NCBI GenBank assembly: GCA_019749935.1
Contig: JAIEPD010000031.1
Span: forward strand, 1-64,000
Direction of reading: 5' to 3'
Length of the DNA: 64,000 nt
Origin: Alphaproteobacteria bacterium
Lineage (GTDB): Bacteria; Pseudomonadota; Alphaproteobacteria; Paracaedibacterales; CAIULA01
Position numbers and translations under genes: made by a program. Position 1 is the first letter of the stretch. Every line of letters starts with the position of its first letter. Positions 53,157 through 62,294 of the stretch are shown piece by piece. The notes under the pieces were generated by a model. It ran no database searches and had not been told where the DNA came from. It saw only the letters and a program-made list of their open reading frames with translations.

Positions 53157-54086
53157 GTGCAGACTGCGTTTTATGGTCCATCAAAAGCGGCACCCTGTGC
53201 GCCTTTTGCACTAAGCCAGAACCAGGTTATACAAAGAACGCTTGCGCAAAGTGTGAGCTGCGTCGGTGTGGGTGTCCATTCTGGAAAATCTGCTTCCTTG
53301 ACATTATGCCCCGCGTTAGAAGGTACGGGTTATGTCTTTATAAGAACAGACATTGCAAGTTTCAAAAATAAAATTCAAGCACGTTATGATAGTGTTGTTG
53401 ATACCATGATGTGCACTAAGATCGCCAATTCTTATGGAGTTTCTGTTAGCACTATTGAGCATGTTGTTGCAGCCTTATCGGGTGCTAACATTACCAATGT
53501 AATCATCGAAGTGAATGGCCCTGAAGTGCCGATCATGGACGGTAGCTCGGCGGCATTTTCAAAGATGATTGATCGCGCTGGAGTTCAAACTCAAGATTCT
53601 TACGTTCCCACTTTAAGGATATTAAAGCCAGTAAAAGTAACGCATGGAAATGCGTCGGCTGAATTTGTTCCTGGTGAAGGTCGTGTAATTTCTGTGCAGT
53701 TTGACGGCCATGATCGCCTAGAAAATTTAGTAGACGAAGTTGAGTTTAGTTTTGACCTTGAGATTGATGATTTTTCAGAATTGCTTTCTGATGCGAGAAC
53801 TTTTGGTTTTTATGAGGATGCAGAAAAGCTTTGGGCTGCAGGCCTTGCAAAGGGTGCTTCTTTAGAAAATACTGTTGTGATTCAAAATGAGAAAGTCATC
53901 AATGAAGGCGGCCTTCGCTCGAAAGACGAGCTTATTCGTCATAAAGTCTTGGATGCCGTTGGTGACTTAGCTCTCTCTGGGGTTACAATCGTAGGGCATT
54001 TTCATGGAATTAACTCAGGCCATGCTTTGAATAATCAGCTTCTTCGTGTTTTGTTTGCGACTCCGGATGCTTGGACCTTGAAATAG
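53157..54086 (+). CDS. lpxC: UDP-3-O-acyl-N-acetylglucosamine deacetylase
   Basis: LpxC is the zinc deacetylase that commits to lipid A synthesis. The 309-aa product has VGVGVHSGKSASLTL, the zinc-site His102 (TIEHVVAAL), GPEVPIMDGSSAAF, and the second metal-site HKVLDAVGDLALSG with the catalytic HFHGINSGHALNNQLL. The start at GTG 53157 has no strong ribosome-binding site. It indicates an LPS-containing outer membrane. It is single; ffh lies 155 bases downstream. Confidence 0.92.
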   Translation: MQTAFYGPSKAAPCAPFALSQNQVIQRTLAQSVSCVGVGVHSGKSASLTLCPALEGTGYVFIRTDIASFKNKIQARYDSVVDTMMCTKIANSYGVSVSTIEHVVAALSGANITNVIIEVNGPEVPIMDGSSAAFSKMIDRAGVQTQDSYVPTLRILKPVKVTHGNASAEFVPGEGRVISVQFDGHDRLENLVDEVEFSFDLEIDDFSELLSDARTFGFYEDAEKLWAAGLAKGASLENTVVIQNEKVINEGGLRSKDELIRHKVLDAVGDLALSGVTIVGHFHGINSGHALNNQLLRVLFATPDAWTLK

Positions 54087-54241
54087 AATTTTAAGGTCTG
54101 TTTGTTTTTTGAGAGTATATAAGAGCAATGGGTTATCACTAATCCTTGTGTTTTTTATCGCATTTCTCTAATATCTCTAAGTAATTATTATCCCCATTCA
54201 AACTATTTGTTTACTTTAAATTAAAGCGCATTAGATTTTAG

Positions 54242-55591
54242 ATGTTTCAAACCCTTTCTCAGCGATTAACTGGCATTTTTGATAAGCTTCGTGGGCGCGG
54301 CCTTTTAAGCGAAGATGACGTTAATGCAGCAATGCGTGAAATCAGAATTGCGTTACTTGAGGCAGATGTAGCGCTTTCGGTTGTTAAGGAGTTTATCGAA
54401 CAGGTTCGAACAAAAGCTATTGGTCAAGAGGTTTTGAGAAGTATTTCTCCCGGACAAATGGTTGTAAAAATTGTTCATGACCATTTGGTTGAGATGCTGG
54501 GAGGACAAGCGGAACCTTTAAACCTTTCAGCTTCTTCTCCGTTTTCGATTATGGTTGTTGGTCTGCAAGGATCTGGAAAAACTACGACAACAGCGAAGCT
54601 TGGACGTTTTTTAAAAGAAAAAATGAACAAGTCTGTGTTGATGGTTTCAGTTGACATTTATCGCCCAGCAGCACAAGAACAGCTTGCAATCTTGGGGCGT
54701 CAATTAAACATCCCAACACTTTCAATTATTGAAGGACAAAAGCCTCAAGAGATTGCTAAGCGTGCCTTAGAGGAAGCCAAACGCCAGAGTATTGATGTTA
54801 TGTTATTTGACACAGCTGGGCGCTTGCATATTGATGAAGATCTTATGCAAGAGGTTTCAGAGCTTAAGGCGTTAGTAAAGCCTATTGAAACGCTTTTAAT
54901 TGCTGATGCAATGACGGGTCAGGATGCTGTCAGTATTGCCAAGGGATTTCATGAAAAGGTTAGTATTACGGGTTTGATCTTAACTCGGGTTGATGGTGAT
55001 AGTAGAGGTGGTGCTGCGCTTTCGATGAGATCCGTGACGGGTTGTCCTATTAAGTTCATGGGTATGGGCGAAAAAGTTGATCAGCTTGAGGTTTTTCAGC
55101 CCGAACGCATAGCCGGACGTATTTTGGATATGGGCGATATTGTTAGCCTGGTTGAACGTGCGGCGGAAGTTGTTGATCAAGAAGATGCTGAAAAGCTTGC
55201 AAAAAAAATGCAAAAAGGGCATTTTGATTTAGATGACATGGCTAAGCACCTGGAACAGATGTTAAAGATGGGTGGACTGTCTGGTTTGATGAGTTTTTTA
55301 CCAGGTGTTGGTAAGATCAAAGACAAAATTCAAGAAGCTGGCCTGGATGATCGTTTGATACGCCGTCAGATAGCAATCGTTCGTTCGATGACAAAAAAAG
55401 AACGTAAAGATTATCGTCTTTTGAACGCATCTCGAAAGCGCCGCGTGGCTGCGGGGTGTGGGATGGAGGTTTCTGATGTGAACCGCTTGTTAAAGCAGTT
55501 TCAGCAAATGCAAACGATGATGAAGCAAATGGGTAAAATGGGAGAAAAAGGGCTAATGCGCGGAGGTCTGCGCGGGCTTTTTGGACGTTAA
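54242..55591 (+). CDS. ffh: Signal recognition particle protein Ffh
   Basis: The SRP GTPase that delivers nascent membrane and secreted proteins to FtsY. The 449-aa product has the N domain, the G domain ([43 protein letters not shown]) and the Met-rich M domain with the RNA-binding [19 protein letters not shown]. It heads the conserved ffh-rpsP-rimM-trmD-rplS block. No SRP RNA gene was recognised in the window. Confidence 0.96.
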   Translation: MFQTLSQRLTGIFDKLRGRGLLSEDDVNAAMREIRIALLEADVALSVVKEFIEQVRTKAIGQEVLRSISPGQMVVKIVHDHLVEMLGGQAEPLNLSASSPFSIMVVGLQGSGKTTTTAKLGRFLKEKMNKSVLMVSVDIYRPAAQEQLAILGRQLNIPTLSIIEGQKPQEIAKRALEEAKRQSIDVMLFDTAGRLHIDEDLMQEVSELKALVKPIETLLIADAMTGQDAVSIAKGFHEKVSITGLILTRVDGDSRGGAALSMRSVTGCPIKFMGMGEKVDQLEVFQPERIAGRILDMGDIVSLVERAAEVVDQEDAEKLAKKMQKGHFDLDDMAKHLEQMLKMGGLSGLMSFLPGVGKIKDKIQEAGLDDRLIRRQIAIVRSMTKKERKDYRLLNASRKRRVAAGCGMEVSDVNRLLKQFQQMQTMMKQMGKMGEKGLMRGGLRGLFGR

Positions 55592-55626
55592 TATTAAGAA
55601 GTAATATTGTTAGGGAGAGTATAAAA

Positions 55627-55983
55627 ATGGCATTAAAAATTCGTCTTGCACGTGGGGGAGCTAAAAAGCGTCCTTTCTATCGTATCGTTGTTGCAGAAGC
55701 AACAAGTCCACGTGATGGATTGTTTATCGAAAGAGTTGGGTCTTATAACCCAGTTTTGGCTTCAGATCATGCAGACAGAGTTGTTTTGAATGCAGAACGC
55801 ATTAAATATTGGTTATCTGTTGGTGCGCAACCAACAGAACGTGTTGCGAAATTCTTAGGTTATGCGAATTTAGCGCCAAAACCAGAGCAAAAAGTTAGAC
55901 CACAACAGGCAGCTCCAAAGAAAAAAGCACAAGAGCGCATGAAAGCAGAAGCTGAAGCAAAAGCAGCTGCGGCTGAAGCGTAA
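55627..55983 (+). CDS. rpsP: 30S ribosomal protein S16
   Basis: A 118-aa ribosomal protein starting [20 protein letters not shown], with GSYNP and [15 protein letters not shown] motifs. The C-terminal Lys/Ala-rich extension (about 92-118) is common in alphaproteobacteria. It lies 35 bases after ffh and 24 before rimM, in the expected operon. AGGGAGAG upstream is a good ribosome-binding site. Confidence 0.96.
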   Translation: MALKIRLARGGAKKRPFYRIVVAEATSPRDGLFIERVGSYNPVLASDHADRVVLNAERIKYWLSVGAQPTERVAKFLGYANLAPKPEQKVRPQQAAPKKKAQERMKAEAEAKAAAAEA

Positions 55984-56007
55984 TTTTAGTTTATTGTCTT
56001 TAAGATT

Positions 56008-56517
56008 ATGAGCACCAAAGATCTTGTCTGTTTAGGTGAAATCGTTGCTGCTCATGGCATCAAGGGGTGGGTAAAGATTGTCACCTTCACAGAGTATCCT
56101 GAGGATTTAGTGGCCTATGGTCCTTTGATTCGTCAGGATATGACGCCTATCGTTATTCATATCGAGAATTTAAAATCTGCCACGACAGTTTTAGCAAGGA
56201 TTGAGGGGTGTATAACCCGTAATCAAGCTGAAACTTATAGAGGTACTAAGCTTTTTATTTACAAAGACCAACTCCCTCCTTTAGAAGAAGATGAATATTA
56301 CCACGAAGACTTAATTGGTATGAAAGTTTTCGATGAAGCAGGCGCTGTGGTTGGCACAGTTGAAGCGCTTCAAAATGCAGGGGCGGGTGATTTTTTGGAA
56401 ATATCGCCCATCGAAGGATCAAAGCCTATAACGGCTATTTTTTCAAATGATTCAATTATAAAAATTGATTTAGAAAAACAGGAGCTTTATATCTATTCAG
56501 GCTTTTTATTATCGTGA
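56008..56517 (+). CDS. rimM: Ribosome maturation factor RimM
   Basis: Assists 30S head maturation and binds S19. The 169-aa product contains the N-terminal [15 protein letters not shown], the middle [12 protein letters not shown] with PRC-barrel GAGDFLEI, and normal length. Its stop overlaps the trmD start by 4 bases (GTGA). Confidence 0.94.
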   Translation: MSTKDLVCLGEIVAAHGIKGWVKIVTFTEYPEDLVAYGPLIRQDMTPIVIHIENLKSATTVLARIEGCITRNQAETYRGTKLFIYKDQLPPLEEDEYYHEDLIGMKVFDEAGAVVGTVEALQNAGAGDFLEISPIEGSKPITAIFSNDSIIKIDLEKQELYIYSGFLLS

Positions 56518-57254
56518 AAAATTGGCGGGCAACTGTTCTAACACTTTTTCCTGAAATGTTTCCTGGTCCTTTGGAGTGCTCGCTTGCAGGTAGGGCATTA
56601 AAGGAAGGGTTATGGTCGTTAGAGACAGTTGATATCCGTGATTTTGCAAACGATAAACATCAGACGGTTGATGATACCTGTGTAGGCGGCGGAGCTGGAA
56701 TGGTGTTAAAGGCAGATGTTGTCGATGCTGCCCTTAATTATGCTTATGATAGATACCCTATGGAAAAGCCTGCAATTATTTATTTAACGCCTCGAGGAGA
56801 GCCTCTTCGTCAACGAAGGGTGCGTTCATTCATCAATAATAATCCATCGGGTTGTATTCTTTTGTGTGGTCGTTATGAAGGGATAGATGATCGTGTCATT
56901 GAAAAATGGCGTGACGAAAAAAGACTTATCGAAATCAGTGTTGGTGATTATATCCTGTCAGGCGGAGAGATGGCTGCCTTAACTTTTATGGACGCTTGTG
57001 TGCGTCTGCTTCCAGGGGTTGTTAACAAACGAGAATCATTGGAATCTGAAAGTTTTGAGCTTGATCTTTTGGAGTTCCCTCAATACACTAAGCCTCAAAA
57101 TTGGCAGGGTAAGGTGGTGCCAGAGGTATTATTATCAGGTGATCATAAAAAAATTGCAGCTTGGCGCCATAGCCAAGCGAAGAAAATAACAAGGGAGCGT
57201 CGCCCTGACTTGTGGGAAATCTATCAGAACATGCATTCCGAAACCCAAAAATAG
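56514..57254 (+). CDS. trmD: tRNA (guanine(37)-N1)-methyltransferase
   Basis: Methylates G37 of tRNAs reading CNN and UGG-type codons. The 246-aa SPOUT enzyme starts at GTG 56514. It has [41 protein letters not shown] (trefoil knot) and [16 protein letters not shown]. It is intact and follows rimM with a 4-base overlap. A second, decayed copy of its 3' end lies 0.6 kb further on, before rplS. Confidence 0.96.
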   Translation: MKNWRATVLTLFPEMFPGPLECSLAGRALKEGLWSLETVDIRDFANDKHQTVDDTCVGGGAGMVLKADVVDAALNYAYDRYPMEKPAIIYLTPRGEPLRQRRVRSFINNNPSGCILLCGRYEGIDDRVIEKWRDEKRLIEISVGDYILSGGEMAALTFMDACVRLLPGVVNKRESLESESFELDLLEFPQYTKPQNWQGKVVPEVLLSGDHKKIAAWRHSQAKKITRERRPDLWEIYQNMHSETQK

Positions 57255-57339
57255 AGAATTATTGAGAATAGGCTCTTTACTAGCCGACAAAAATTATCAC
57301 TTTTTAATAATATATTAATATTATTGATTTACGTTTGAT

Positions 57340-57407
57340 TGTGGAGGTAAGTCAGACCCGGATCGTGCCGGGTCCGAAACTGGCTGTTAAAGCCGCCTTT
57401 GTCCACA
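57340..57407 (+). ncRNA. Predicted three-way structured RNA element
   Basis: TGTGGA (57340-57345) and TCCACA (57402-57407) enclose two hairpins. The first is GACCCGG/CCGGGTC (57355-57361 with 57368-57374, loop ATCGTG) and the second GGCT/AGCC (57382-57385 with 57391-57394). The closed three-way layout is stronger than expected in an AT-rich gap. It could be a leader, a small RNA or another repeat; no known Rfam class was recognised. Confidence 0.4.
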
Positions 57408-57457
57408 TATTGACAAGGGTTTATCATGTTTAATTTTAGATACGCGCGTGTCTAAAG

Positions 57458-57587
57458 TATAGACCCGAAGAGCTTCAAAAGCCGGGCAGGCGTTTGAAGG
57501 ACCATGGAGAGCAGTGTATATAAAATACATGAGCACCGAGATCCCGAAAAACAACGAACCCGGAGAGTTTGAAGCAGAAAGGGTATA
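57458..57587 (+). repeat. Palindromic element, copy 2
   Basis: A 130-base copy aligned with those at 3366 and 23274. Arms are TATAGACCC (57458-57466) with GGGTATA (57581-57587), GCTTCAAA (57472-57479) with TTTGAAGC (57568-57575), CCGGG with CCCGG, and an apical GTGTAT/ATACAT hairpin. Relative to copy 1 the second pair of the middle arm changed from T-A to C-G, a compensatory change. It lies in the trmD-rplS gap and is not next to a start codon. Confidence 0.8.
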
Positions 57588-57836
57588 AACTGCTTTTTTA
57601 TGGGGTGGAACCCATATTAGAGATTGGAACTTTGTAAGCCTTTTTAAAGGCGATAAAAAGGGAAAAGGTAAGGTTTTGTTGAGGCGGCGGTTTGGGGTGG
57701 GCGATCATTTTTAGGGTTCGAGGTGGGCCCCGCAAAGGCCACAACAGTGCCCAAAACACCCACATATAAAGCCAATAATTGCCTTTTTTTCATCCACCAA
57801 CAGGAAATCATTTATAAAATTCCATCGGACGCTAAG

Positions 57837-58015
57837 GGAGCAGACTCTTAAAAGCTTGCTTTATTAAAAATTTCTCAGTAAACTGAGGACCAAAATTGGC
57901 AAGGAAAGGTCGTGCCCGAAATTCTGCGTTGGGTGACCATAATGTAATATGCCGCAAGGCATAATAAACTAGCAGTGAAACCCCGGAACGTGGACCTTAT
58001 TTTGGAAAGCGTAAC
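57837..58015 (+). pseudogene. Decayed second trmD 3' end
   Basis: Frame-shifted pieces match the C-terminal part of the intact TrmD. A first piece restores an [16 protein letters not shown] segment (57840-57885). CAAAATTGGCAAGGAAAGG then encodes [11 protein letters not shown], followed by GDHN and a shifted tail resembling KPRERxPDLFWKAYLSK. In the intact gene the equivalent phrase is [19 protein letters not shown]. Several frameshifts and stops are present. It suggests an old tandem duplication of trmD or a replaced original; a further match upstream to about 57803 is likely but weak. Confidence 0.65.
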
Positions 58016-58066
58016 TTAGTAAATCCGTTAGGCCAGATTTAGGGTCTAGCACGCCAGGAGTATAAA

Positions 58067-58444
58067 ATGAATTTATTGCAACAAGTTGAAGCTGAACACT
58101 TAAAAAAGCTTATCGAAGGAAAGGCTATTCCTGACTTTCGTCCAGGTGACACCATAAAAGTTTTGGTAAAAGTTGTGGAAGGTGAACGTGAGCGTACACA
58201 GCCTTTTGAAGGTGTTGTGATCGGCCGTAAAAATCGTGGTCTGAACTCTTCTTTCCGTGTTCGTAAACTTTCCTATGGAGAGGGTGTTGAACGCGTTTTC
58301 CCACTTTACTCACCAAATATTCGTATCGAAGTTTTACGTCATGGTGATGTATGTCGTGCGAAATTGTATTACCTTCGTGGTCGTACAGGAAAGAGCGCAC
58401 GTATTGCTGAAAAAAGACGCGATACACCCGTTACACCAGCATAA
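58067..58444 (+). CDS. rplS: 50S ribosomal protein L19
   Basis: A 125-aa protein at the 30S-50S interface, with [36 protein letters not shown] and [20 protein letters not shown]. The C-terminal tail [14 protein letters not shown] is normal. CAGGAG provides the ribosome-binding site. Separated from trmD by the 812-base insert, it must be transcribed through it or from a promoter inside it. Confidence 0.96.
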   Translation: MNLLQQVEAEHLKKLIEGKAIPDFRPGDTIKVLVKVVEGERERTQPFEGVVIGRKNRGLNSSFRVRKLSYGEGVERVFPLYSPNIRIEVLRHGDVCRAKLYYLRGRTGKSARIAEKRRDTPVTPA

Positions 58445-58468
58445 TATAATTTTCTTTCTTTCAAAATT

Positions 58469-58500
58469 AAAAGGCAGTCCTCGTGGGGCTGCCTTTTTTT
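58469..58500 (+). terminator. Rho-independent terminator after rplS
   Basis: AAAAGGCAGTCC and GGGGCTGCCTTTTTTT form a stem around TCGT with one bulge, followed by the T-tract. Confidence 0.9.
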
Positions 58501-58657
58501 GTAGCATCTATACCTAGACTATCATTTCCAAATACTATTCTTTTTTTATTGACGTTTGTAATTTTTCGCAGTAGTGTCTATGCGATTAAGTATATAAATA
58601 TTTATGATGTATATTTAGTTTATTTTCTTAACTATTATTTTAAATTAAGGATCTGCA

Positions 58658-61600
58658 ATGCCATTGTATAGGTATCTTATTATCGCTTTATGTTTGTTCA
58701 ACTTTATAGCCAATGCTGCAGATAATCATTATTGGGAGGAATACTTAAAAGAGAAAAAAGCAGGAAAAATTGCGAACCTAAAGGAACATATTCAAACCCT
58801 GTGCTCGCTACCAGCAGAAGGGATTTCGTCAGAAGATCTTGAGAAAAGGCGAAGAGCTCTCTTTTATTTTTTATCAACTGGCGGGAAAAATGGGTTTCGT
58901 ACAATAAAAACCCCTCCGGAAGAAAAAGTTATTTTAGAAAATGCGTATCTATTTTTAGGCATGCTAACAGAAATGGACTACCAATCTTCGTCCAATTTGG
59001 ATTTACAGAGGAATTATAAGACAGCCAAAGACAGTGATAAAAAAATTGATAATCATTTTACTATAGCGCAGCAGTATTTTACGGTAGGAAGAATGATTGC
59101 CAATTGGCAACAGTACAATAATCTTAATTATGCACGAATTATTTTAAGCAATAATTTCATTTTACCCAGATTAAATAGAGAATTTGGTAAGGGTAATCAA
59201 ACGGCTGGTTTACAAGATGAATTAAGATCTCTTTCAACTCGGTTCACGCCTGCTTTGATGGATAGAGGATTGGAAATATGGAATCAACTTGCGAAAAGTT
59301 TACAAGATCCAGATTTCCCCTTGAAGTCCACGGCGGACAAAGAGGCTGATAATACTGGCTTACGGCAAGCTTTGAGCTCAATTGGTAAAATTGTCAGAGA
59401 CACTTTGGCTTATCATTATCCTATGCAGGTGGATACATCGAATGTACCATCAATTACACTTAAGTCTTATGTGTGGAATCCCTGTTGTATCTCAAAAGGC
59501 TCTAGGCCTATGGGAATTATTTTATCGGATGGCACCTTAATTATTAAAAGGGCGGATAATACTCTTTTTATAAGTAATAAAGAAAAATCTCCGTTATTCG
59601 CATGGAAAAACAAAATTACTTCTCTAGGAGGTAAAGGTCCCCAAGATTTTATAGAAGATTCACAAGCTTTAACTGATCAAGAAATATTAGATAAACTCGG
59701 CACCATCTCCCCCGTCGTTTCTAGTTTTTATTATGGCAAGGAAGAGGATTATGACAATCTTGCGTTGGCGGATGTGTGGCCTGAACCTCTTTTGGTTATC
59801 TTTCCTAAACCAAGACCTTGGGGCTTAAAATCTCCAAACCTTAGCCTTATAAAAGACTTAGAAGAGGAATCCATAAAAGAATGTGAAGAAGGGATCAGAA
59901 AATTAGGATTGCCTACCTACACATCTCCATTCGTGAATAATAAAAATCTTATTAAAATTTTGTCAGAAACCATGGATCATTTGAGAAAACTGCAAACAGC
60001 GGAGAAAGAGACTAAAATATATCAGGATCTTTGCAGAGATCTAGAGAGCGCAGTAAACGTTCCAATGCAATCTATGGATTTTGCTGGTATGCGCGGGTTT
60101 TATAGAACCAAAAGAAGTGAGTTGCATAGTCAGGGAATTTTAAAGACTGCTTTTGATGCCTTAAAGAAGGTAAAAGCAAATCTTCGAAAGGCAAAGTATC
60201 TTTCAACACATGCTTCTTTTAATACTCTTTATCCTCCAAAAGAACCGTATGAGGCTAAAGACGTACCTTCAGATACCCTTCCTTCTGATCCAAAAATAGA
60301 GGAAGGCGAAGCTGAGCTTGTTTATTCCAAAGGTATTTTGAACATTACAGCCAAAACAAACTTTACGGTGATTACTTTTGATCAGTTTTGGATAGGAGCT
60401 GATGCAAAGATTATTGCTCATCTTCCAACCAGTGGTTCAAAAATTTCGCTTTATCAACGCAGTGGAAAGCCATGCTTTCTGTTGGGAAGATTTGAACATG
60501 CACAAGGTTTTGCAAATTTTTATTACCCTTATGGGGCACAGGGACTACCCGCAAATAGCCGGTTTTGTTTAACAGGAGGGGTTTACACTCCTGAAAGTGA
60601 TCGGCGTTATCCTAAAAGCCTAAGTATGTACTCTGATAACGATCCATGGGGCGGATTTGGTCGTTGGGGCTCAGATAAAGAGGTTGTGGTTGATGAAAAC
60701 TTTCTTAAAACTCCCGAAGGGCAATTTGAACAAGCAATGCTTGCGTTTAGGGAAAAATTTGTTCCAGCCAAAAAGGGAGAGGACGCACCTAAAGTTTTAA
60801 GCGGTAAAGAAGCTGAGGCAGAATCTACACCTGCAAAAATAGCAGCATATAAAGATTTTTTAAAAGTGTGTCAGGATTATATCAGCCAAAGGAGAGAAGC
60901 TGCAAAAGCATGGGAACCTGAAACAGATAAGGAGTTAGGAGTTGGTTTGTTTTGTGATGAAGAGGAGGAGGTGAAACCCCGTTCGTCATACGATAAAAAT
61001 CGCGAAGCTAAAGAAGAGAATGATTTAGCAATACGCCATGCACAAACCATAGAAGGCGAGACTCAATACGAGCTAGCAGTTCGTTTGTGTATAAGTGTGC
61101 AGAATCTTCCTTTAAAGGGTGGGTTTCCAGTTTTCGAAGAAGCGATTCAATTATTAGAAGATGCGGAAAAAAATGGTTTTCGAGGAGCTGAAAAACAAAA
61201 AGAAGAAATAAAAATGACTATGGCAGGATTATTATGCAAAGAAGTCTCTGCTGAGTCTACAAAGATTGATCAGTCAATTAATCATTTAGAAGAAGGAATA
61301 GAGTTGTTAGAGACAAGGATGACTCGTGCCTTTGGTGAAAGTGCTGATAGAGATAAAACTCCTTTGTCCCAACTAAGAAGGCAAATGAAAAGTGATCTTG
61401 GTATCTTTTTAGCAAATAAAGCGCAATCTCTTTTAGAAAAAGATCCTTGTCCAAAAGAGGAAATTGAGAGCTTATTATTGCGAGCGGAAAGGATTTTTGA
61501 AGAAATTAGGAGTTTCGTTGATACTGCACAAACTAACTTAGAGACTGTAAGAAAGATCCAATTGAATTTTAGAGAAACTCTATGGAAACGTTCTTATCCC

Positions 61601-62125
61601 TCTAATATACCTAATAGTTTAGGTGGAGTATCAGCAAATATTATGCCCGTATCTGCCAAACCAGAAACTGAAAAAACAATCCCTCAACCTATTGTAGTTA
61701 AACCACCTTATAAAATGCCATCTGATGTAGATGGGGTGATTGAAGATATTAGGCAAGGAAAGTTGTTGCCAACTTTTCTTAGAAGTTTCGTTAAAAAAAA
61801 TCCAAAGGCACGTGACGAGTCATATTTATCTTTGTATAAAGCACTCATAATTGATTCGAAAAGCTCTTTAGATGCAGCAGAGGCGCTTGTGGAAGCTTAT
61901 CCTCATCCCGAGCTTATTTGTCTCTATTTAAAAAGAACAAAACAAGCCTCACAATTACATTTAAGGCAATTAGTTTCTAATGAGCAGTTTATGAAAGAAA
62001 AAGCTATAGAGTTTTTCTCGACTTTTGTTCCTTCTTTAAGTGTGGGAGAGCAAGGGATGGTTACTAGTGTTCTGGCGCCCTATCCAGCTGTATTAGAAAC
62101 GATTACAGCTGCAAAGAAAAATTAG
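58658..62125 (+). CDS. Large exported hypothetical protein, 1155 aa
   Basis: The product has a signal peptide (about 1-20, ending IANA). A helical N-terminal region, a beta-rich middle (about 560-690, with an NITAKTNFTVITFDQFW phrase and many Gly/Tyr) and a long helical C-terminal part (about 745-1155) with TPR-like spacing follow. Lys/Glu-rich stretches occur at about 765-800. No catalytic motif or family was recognised. It lies just before tssF on the same strand, 169 bases and one terminator away, so it may be an accessory or substrate of the secretion cluster (inference). Confidence 0.65.
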   Translation: MPLYRYLIIALCLFNFIANAADNHYWEEYLKEKKAGKIANLKEHIQTLCSLPAEGISSEDLEKRRRALFYFLSTGGKNGFRTIKTPPEEKVILENAYLFLGMLTEMDYQSSSNLDLQRNYKTAKDSDKKIDNHFTIAQQYFTVGRMIANWQQYNNLNYARIILSNNFILPRLNREFGKGNQTAGLQDELRSLSTRFTPALMDRGLEIWNQLAKSLQDPDFPLKSTADKEADNTGLRQALSSIGKIVRDTLAYHYPMQVDTSNVPSITLKSYVWNPCCISKGSRPMGIILSDGTLIIKRADNTLFISNKEKSPLFAWKNKITSLGGKGPQDFIEDSQALTDQEILDKLGTISPVVSSFYYGKEEDYDNLALADVWPEPLLVIFPKPRPWGLKSPNLSLIKDLEEESIKECEEGIRKLGLPTYTSPFVNNKNLIKILSETMDHLRKLQTAEKETKIYQDLCRDLESAVNVPMQSMDFAGMRGFYRTKRSELHSQGILKTAFDALKKVKANLRKAKYLSTHASFNTLYPPKEPYEAKDVPSDTLPSDPKIEEGEAELVYSKGILNITAKTNFTVITFDQFWIGADAKIIAHLPTSGSKISLYQRSGKPCFLLGRFEHAQGFANFYYPYGAQGLPANSRFCLTGGVYTPESDRRYPKSLSMYSDNDPWGGFGRWGSDKEVVVDENFLKTPEGQFEQAMLAFREKFVPAKKGEDAPKVLSGKEAEAESTPAKIAAYKDFLKVCQDYISQRREAAKAWEPETDKELGVGLFCDEEEEVKPRSSYDKNREAKEENDLAIRHAQTIEGETQYELAVRLCISVQNLPLKGGFPVFEEAIQLLEDAEKNGFRGAEKQKEEIKMTMAGLLCKEVSAESTKIDQSINHLEEGIELLETRMTRAFGESADRDKTPLSQLRRQMKSDLGIFLANKAQSLLEKDPCPKEEIESLLLRAERIFEEIRSFVDTAQTNLETVRKIQLNFRETLWKRSYPSNIPNSLGGVSANIMPVSAKPETEKTIPQPIVVKPPYKMPSDVDGVIEDIRQGKLLPTFLRSFVKKNPKARDESYLSLYKALIIDSKSSLDAAEALVEAYPHPELICLYLKRTKQASQLHLRQLVSNEQFMKEKAIEFFSTFVPSLSVGEQGMVTSVLAPYPAVLETITAAKKN

Positions 62126-62140
62126 AATTTCTAAAGATCT

Positions 62141-62170
62141 AAAAGGCAGCCCGATTAGAGCTGCTTTTTT
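62141..62170 (+). terminator. Rho-independent terminator before tssF
   Basis: AAAAGGCAGC and GCTGCTTTTTT flank CCGATTAGA, giving a short GC stem followed by the T-tract, 16 bases after the 1155-residue protein gene. Confidence 0.8.
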
Positions 62171-62294
62171 GTCTTTAAATTTAAAAAATAGTTTAATAAG
62201 CAATATCGGTGGTCCTTTACTATTAAATACAGTTTGCTTCTTTCCCATAAAAATATATAATTTTAATTAAATTGCCGTTATCAGGATCTCCTTT

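Larger units (their letters stand above)
57255..58066. other. 812-base non-coding insert between trmD and rplS
   Basis: Normally trmD and rplS are almost adjacent. Here the gap contains, in order, a structured region (57340-57407), palindromic element copy 2 (57458-57587), a G/C-rich stretch without a readable gene (57588-57836) that includes a GCCTTT/AAAGGC hairpin, and a decayed trmD 3' end. No RNA gene could be assigned to the whole, although tmRNA and RNase P RNA were considered. Confidence 0.8.

Noticed and set aside
57255-58066. The insert as a tmRNA or RNase P RNA gene
   Set aside because: No proteolysis-tag frame ending in Ala-Ala was found, and none of the conserved RNase P core sequences. 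Much of the region is explained by the palindromic element and the trmD remnant.
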